DNA from: Arenimonas sp.
GTDB taxonomy: Bacteria > Pseudomonadota > Gammaproteobacteria > Xanthomonadales > Xanthomonadaceae
DNA: 10,198 nucleotides
NCBI GenBank assembly: GCA_003497545.1
Contig: DNNT01000317.1
Coordinates: forward strand, 4,475-14,672
Direction of reading: 5' to 3'
The notes under the pieces are model-generated. The model was not told the DNA's origin. It ran no database searches and was given only the letters and a program-made list of their open reading frames with translations. Of this stretch, positions 6,979 to 10,198 are shown piece after piece (position 1 is the stretch's first letter; every line of letters starts with the position of its first letter). The position numbers and the translations under genes were made by a program.

Positions 6979-8481
6979 ATGAGCGGAGCACCGAACCAAG
7001 CCGCGGCCGCCGTGCCCGAATACAAGCAGCTCATGGGCCATCCAAGGCCCCTGTGGATGCTGTTCATGACCGAATTCTGGGAGCGCTTCGCCTTCTACGG
7101 CATGCGCTGGGCCCTTGCCCTGTACATCGTCGCCCAGTTCTACCAGGGCGACAGCGCCGGCGAAGCGCCGGCCAGCCGCCTGTATGGCGCCTACCTGGCG
7201 CTGGTCTACGCGGCGGCCCTGTTCGGTGGTTACGTCGCCGACAAGGTGATCGGCTACCAGCGCTCGATCCTGCTGGGCGCGGTGATCATGGCCTCGGGCC
7301 TGTTCCTGATCATGCTGCCCGACGAACAGCTGTTCAAACTCGGCCTGGCCACCATCATCGTCGGCAACGGCCTGTTCAAGCCCAACATCTCGACGATGGT
7401 GGGCCAGCTCTACGCCACCGGCGACGACCGCCGCGACTCCGGCTTCACCTTGTTCTACATGGGCATCAACCTCGGCGCGATGATCGCCCCGTGGCTGACC
7501 GGCCTGCTGGCCGAGCGCATCATGGGCGGCAGCCCGGCCATGCCGGCCTACAAGGTCGTGTTCCTGGTCTCGGGCATCGGCATGGTGATCAGCCTGATCT
7601 GGTTCTGGTTCGGCCGCAGCCAGCTGCAGGGCGTGGGCCGGCCGATGGAAGGCGCCGAGGGCAAGGGCCGCGTGCTGGTGACCGCGATCTGCGCGCTGGT
7701 GGCGATCCCGGTGGTCTACTTCCTGCTCTCGATCGGCGCCGGCGCGCTGCAGTGGATCCTGTCGGCGCTGTTCGTCGGCCTGTGCGTGCTGATCCTGCGC
7801 GAAGGCTTCAAGGACGGCGCGGTGCGTCGCGACATGGCCATCGCCATGCTGATCATCTTCGTGTTCAACGTGCTGTTCTGGTGCTTCTTCGAGCAGGCCG
7901 GCAGCTCGTTCAACTTCCTGGCGCAGAACATCGTCGACCGCGACCTCGGCGGCTGGATCTTCCCGGTGGGCTGGTTCCAGTCGGTGAACTCGCTGGCCAT
8001 CATCACGCTGGCGCCGGTGCTGGCCTGGCTGTGGGTGAAGATGGGCCGCCACAATCCGTCCATCCCGCGCAAGTTCGGCCTGGGCCTGATCTTCAACGGC
8101 CTGGCCTTCCTGCTGCTGATGCTGGCCCTGTCCACCATGGTCGACCCGGCCACCCTGAAGATCCCGTTCTGGACCCTGTTCATGGTCTACGTGATCCAGT
8201 CGGTGGGCGAGCTGTGCCTGTCGCCGATCGGCCTGTCGATGGTGACCAAGCTGGCGCCGGTGCGCCTGGTCGGCTTCGGCATGGGCGGCTGGTTCCTGTC
8301 CACCGCCATCGGCAACAACCTGTCGGGCATCTTCGCCAGCCACGTCAGCGGCGAGGGCGGCATGAGCGTGGAGTCGGCCCTGTCGGGTTACACCTTCGGC
8401 TTCTGGGCGCTGGTGATCCCGGGCGTGCTGCTGTTCCTGATCGCCCCGCTGATCAACAAGCTGATGCACGGCGTGAAGTAA
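6979..8481 (+). CDS. POT/PTR-family proton-dependent peptide transporter
   Basis: Inner-membrane symporter of the POT (PTR2, SLC15-like) family, importing di- and tripeptides with protons; 500 residues, usual length. The ExxER motif is E32-F-W-E35-R36 in TM1, followed by the typical FAFYGMR. The first PTR signature includes GNGLFKPNISTMVGQLY (129-145), and the second FTLFYMGINLGA (156-167). TM7 carries the conserved glutamate E305 (FFEQAGSS), and TM10 has E411 in QSVGELCLSPIGLS. These glutamates act in proton coupling and peptide binding in studied homologues. The start at 6979 is chosen over in-frame ATGs at 6922 and 6955 because GGGGAGAG stands just upstream and the homology begins soon after. 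It is the last gene of the plus-strand run and ends before a strong terminator. Exact peptide preference cannot be read from sequence. Confidence 0.95.
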   Translation: MSGAPNQAAAAVPEYKQLMGHPRPLWMLFMTEFWERFAFYGMRWALALYIVAQFYQGDSAGEAPASRLYGAYLALVYAAALFGGYVADKVIGYQRSILLGAVIMASGLFLIMLPDEQLFKLGLATIIVGNGLFKPNISTMVGQLYATGDDRRDSGFTLFYMGINLGAMIAPWLTGLLAERIMGGSPAMPAYKVVFLVSGIGMVISLIWFWFGRSQLQGVGRPMEGAEGKGRVLVTAICALVAIPVVYFLLSIGAGALQWILSALFVGLCVLILREGFKDGAVRRDMAIAMLIIFVFNVLFWCFFEQAGSSFNFLAQNIVDRDLGGWIFPVGWFQSVNSLAIITLAPVLAWLWVKMGRHNPSIPRKFGLGLIFNGLAFLLLMLALSTMVDPATLKIPFWTLFMVYVIQSVGELCLSPIGLSMVTKLAPVRLVGFGMGGWFLSTAIGNNLSGIFASHVSGEGGMSVESALSGYTFGFWALVIPGVLLFLIAPLINKLMHGVK

Positions 8482-8505
8482 GCGCCGCGACATCGCTGCA
8501 AATGG

Positions 8506-8535
8506 AAACGGCGGCCTCCGGGCCGCCGTTTTTTT
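8506..8535 (+). terminator. Rho-independent terminator of the peptide transporter gene
   Basis: AAACGGCGGCC (8506-8516) and GGCCGCCGTTT (8521-8531) form a perfect 11-bp stem with loop TCCG. Seven T residues span 8529-8535. It lies 24 bases after the POT stop. In the opposite direction the stem is followed only by an interrupted T run, so it would be at best a weak terminator for the convergent MarR gene, for which I found no intrinsic terminator of its own. Confidence 0.95.
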
Positions 8536-8635
8536 GGTTCTTCACCCAAGTCAGGGACCGGCGCCGTCGCCACGGCGGAAGCGACCCTCGCCTTCGCGGT
8601 GGGGCCGGCGCCAGGTCGGAGGCCAGCGAAGAACC
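8536..8635. repeat. Imperfect 100-bp palindrome, REP-like intergenic element
   Basis: The outer arms GGTTCTTC (8536-8543) and GAAGAACC (8628-8635) are exact reverse complements. Within them, GGCGCC at 8560-8565 and again at 8607-8612 can pair. A central stem at 8570-8584 and 8588-8602 matches at 12 of 15 positions around the loop CCC. The stretches between these arms do not pair well. It starts directly at the end of the POT terminator T-run and lies between convergent genes, a common place for REP-type elements. I do not recognise a known repeat family, and only one copy is in the window. Confidence 0.42.
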
Positions 8636-8679
8636 GCCCAGGCCATCTCGGTTTTGGGAGAACAACCCTTTTTCGGGGA

Positions 8680-9135
8680 TTACTCGGGGCGGGTGGCCAG
8701 CTCGAGCTCTTCCATCCGGGTCAGCAGGCGGTCCAGGGCGGCGCGCTCGTCCGGGGCCAGGCCCTCGAGCAGGCGGCGCTGGTAGGCCAGGGCCATGGGC
8801 GCCACTTCGTCGTAGATGGCGCGGCCGGCCGGGCTCAGGCGCAGCATGGAATGGCGGCGGTCGTCGCGCCGCACCTGGCGCTCGATGCGGCCGGCGGCCT
8901 GCAGCGAGGCGATGGCCCGGCTCACGGCCACCTTGTCCATGGCGGTGCGCTCGGCCACTTCCCGGGCCGGGATGTCGTGGTGCCGGCCCAGCACGGCCAG
9001 CACCCGCCATTCGGTGATGCCCAGGCCGAAACGGTCGGCGTAAAGCCGGGCGATGTCCTGGCTGATGCGGTTCGACAGCACCGACAGCCGGTAGGGCAGG
9101 AAGTGCTCCAGGTCGAGGATGTCCCGGTCGGGCAT
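8680..9135 (-). CDS. MarR-family transcriptional regulator, probably of tyrosine catabolism
   Basis: Winged-helix regulator of 151 residues, normal for MarR proteins. The N-terminal dimerisation helix is about 10-32. ITEWRVLAVLG (40-50) starts the DNA-binding domain. The recognition helix region is MDKVAVSRAIASLQAAG (66-82), and the wing is RQVRRDDRRHSMLRLS (86-101). The start is the ATG at 9135. A longer in-frame ORF to 9348 exists, but it would run across the hpd promoter and into hpd codons and has no family resemblance. The ribosome site is weak (AAGG). It is divergent from hpd with an 85-bp spacer that carries a symmetric operator-like site, so it most likely represses hpd and perhaps itself; aromatic pathway intermediates are plausible ligands. 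The link to tyrosine breakdown is inferred from position only. Confidence 0.9.
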   Translation of the reverse strand: MPDRDILDLEHFLPYRLSVLSNRISQDIARLYADRFGLGITEWRVLAVLGRHHDIPAREVAERTAMDKVAVSRAIASLQAAGRIERQVRRDDRRHSMLRLSPAGRAIYDEVAPMALAYQRRLLEGLAPDERAALDRLLTRMEELELATRPE

Positions 9136-9148
9136 GCGGCGCCGCGCC

Positions 9149-9177
9149 TTGCAAGTGGTTTCAAATGAAACTATAAC
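9149..9177 (+). promoter_or_regulatory. Sigma70-type promoter of hpd
   Basis: TTGCAA (9149-9154) and TATAAC (9172-9177) are exactly 17 bases apart. This is the best promoter match in the window, with four of six and five of six consensus bases. Transcription would start near 9184, giving a leader of about 37 bases before the hpd ATG at 9221, which has GGAGGA (9209-9214) as its ribosome site. Confidence 0.72.
9158..9171. promoter_or_regulatory. Palindromic operator, probable MarR-protein site
   Basis: GTTTCA, two bases, then TGAAAC form a perfect 6-2-6 inverted repeat, the kind of symmetric site bound by MarR dimers. It fills the 3' part of the spacer between the hpd -35 and -10 boxes and abuts the -10 box. 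A bound dimer should block RNA polymerase directly. The adjacent divergent marR gene is the obvious candidate for the binding protein. Confidence 0.65.
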
Positions 9178-9220
9178 GGCGGCCTTCCCCTTGCAAGCCG
9201 CTCCCACCGGAGGACCGCCC

Positions 9221-10198
9221 ATGAACGCCCAGCCCCAGGCCCACGCCCCGAACCTTGGCATCACGCCCACCACCTTCGAAAACCCGATGGGCATCAACGG
9301 CTTCGAGTTCGTCGAGTTCGCCGCGCCCGCCGGCCACGGACCGGCCATGGCCGACTACCTCGGCAAGCTCGGCTTCACCGCCGTGGCGCGGCACAAGTCG
9401 CGCCCGGTCACGCTGTTCCGGCAGGGCACCATCAACTTCCTGCTCAACGAATCGCAGGGTTCGTTTGCCGCGGACTTCGCCGCCCAGCACGGCCCTTCGG
9501 CCTGCGGCTTCGCCATCCGCTTCCGCAAGCCCTCGGCCGAGGTGCTGGCGCACGTGCTGGCCAACGGCGGCGAGAAGATCGACCACCTGGCCGACACCCG
9601 CGCGGTGGACGCGCCGGTGATCAAGGGCATCGGCGACTGCATGCTGTACCTGGTCGACGACGGCCGCGAGGACCTGTACGCCGACTACGAGCCGCTGCCG
9701 GGCGTGGACCAGGCGCCGGTCGGCTTCGGCCTGACCTTCATCGACCACCTCACCCACAACCTGTTCGTGGGCAACATGCAGAAGTGGTCGGACTACTACG
9801 AGAAGCTGTTCAACTTCCGCGAGATCCGCTACTTCGACATCAAGGGCGCCAAGACCGGCCTGCTGTCGAAGGCCATGACCGCGCCGGACGGCATCGTGCG
9901 CATCCCGCTCAACGAGTCGAGCGACGAGAAGAGCCAGATCAACGAATACCTGCGCGAATACAAGGGCGAGGGCATCCAGCACATCGCCCTGTTCACCGAC
10001 AACATCTACGACACCGTGGAAGCCATGCGCGCCCGCGGCGTCGAGTTCCTGGACACGCCCGACACCTACTTCGACGTGATCGACCAGCGCGTGCCCGGCC
10101 ACGGCGAAGACGTGCCGCGCCTGGCCCGCAACAAGATCCTGATCGACGCCGACCCGGAAACCAAGCAGCGCAAGCTGCTGCAGATCTTCACCCAGAAC
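9221..10198 (+). CDS. hpd: 4-hydroxyphenylpyruvate dioxygenase (3' end beyond window)
   Basis: Cytoplasmic non-heme Fe(II) enzyme that converts 4-hydroxyphenylpyruvate, from tyrosine transamination, to homogentisate. The window holds 326 residues; the family is usually about 350-380, so only the C-terminal tail is missing. Two vicinal-oxygen-chelate halves are present. Iron ligands H176 (FIDHLTHNL) and H254 (GIQHIALFTDNIY) are visible. The third ligand, a glutamate near the C-terminus, should lie just past the window end. IPLNES (228-233) and the stretch from RGVEFLDTP to YFDVIDQR (272-290) are further hallmarks. The start ATG has GGAGGA six bases upstream. Its promoter contains the operator-like palindrome, so repression by the divergent MarR protein is likely. 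Homogentisate 1,2-dioxygenase would be an expected downstream neighbour but is not in the window. Confidence 0.97.
   Translation, partial: MNAQPQAHAPNLGITPTTFENPMGINGFEFVEFAAPAGHGPAMADYLGKLGFTAVARHKSRPVTLFRQGTINFLLNESQGSFAADFAAQHGPSACGFAIRFRKPSAEVLAHVLANGGEKIDHLADTRAVDAPVIKGIGDCMLYLVDDGREDLYADYEPLPGVDQAPVGFGLTFIDHLTHNLFVGNMQKWSDYYEKLFNFREIRYFDIKGAKTGLLSKAMTAPDGIVRIPLNESSDEKSQINEYLREYKGEGIQHIALFTDNIYDTVEAMRARGVEFLDTPDTYFDVIDQRVPGHGEDVPRLARNKILIDADPETKQRKLLQIFTQN

Noticed and set aside
6826..8493. Minus-strand open frame of 555 codons opposite the peptide transporter
   Set aside because: Its composition (H, D, Q, R, A) is the antisense pattern of hydrophobic membrane-protein codons. The POT signatures lie on the plus strand.
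8680..9348. Longer MarR reading with a start at 9348
   Set aside because: The extra 71 residues would span the hpd promoter and the first hpd codons, and MarR similarity begins only at the start chosen at 9135.
9161..10102. Minus-strand open frame opposite hpd
   Set aside because: Same antisense composition artefact; hpd on the plus strand has both visible iron ligands and a proper ribosome site and promoter.
1..10198. Search for tRNA, rRNA, CRISPR arrays, insertion sequences, toxin-antitoxin pairs and defence genes
   Set aside because: No cloverleaf-like sequence, regular direct-repeat array, transposase motif or defence-domain protein was seen. The genes present are well-known metabolic, transport and nuclease families.

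Overview
The window is a GC-rich, densely coded stretch of chromosome, most likely from a member of the Xanthomonadaceae (Lysobacter, Luteimonas or Pseudoxanthomonas type; genus not resolved). Three things point there. The tryptophan 2,3-dioxygenase keeps the active-site residues at the numbering I recall for the Xanthomonas campestris enzyme. The pyruvate dehydrogenase E1 is of the split alpha/beta type. An hpd gene sits beside a divergent MarR regulator. I see no phage, transposase, integrase, CRISPR array, tRNA or rRNA. Most of the region reads as ordinary core metabolism.

Layout: (1) 1-743, minus: the N-terminal two thirds of a pyruvate dehydrogenase E1 alpha subunit, cut by the window edge. 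(2) 874-4182, minus: a 1102-residue exported endonuclease/exonuclease/phosphatase-fold nuclease, ended by a strong intrinsic terminator (819-850) with a UUCG loop. (3) 4347-8481, plus: tryptophan 2,3-dioxygenase, an AbgT-family carrier and a POT/PTR-family peptide carrier, closed by a strong intrinsic terminator (8506-8535). (4) 8536-8635: a non-coding imperfect palindrome between convergent genes. (5) 8680-9135, minus: a MarR regulator, divergent from 4-hydroxyphenylpyruvate dioxygenase (9221 to the window end, plus). Their 85-bp spacer holds a near-consensus promoter with a perfect 6-2-6 palindrome between its -35 and -10 boxes. No stretch over 300 bases lacks a gene.

The theme from 4347 onward is use of peptides and aromatic amino acids. 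POT would import di- and tripeptides. TDO opens the tryptophan indole ring toward kynurenine. HPPD converts the tyrosine-derived keto acid to homogentisate, probably under the MarR protein. The AbgT carrier has no assigned substrate, but its place 59 bp behind TDO suggests an aromatic amine or acid. The secreted nuclease would scavenge extracellular DNA for phosphate and nucleosides or remodel biofilm.

I found no clear new multi-gene system. The best leads are the operator-in-promoter arrangement at hpd, a hairpin that would hide the abgT-like gene's ribosome site, the palindromic element at 8536-8635, and the nuclease's unusual domain layout.
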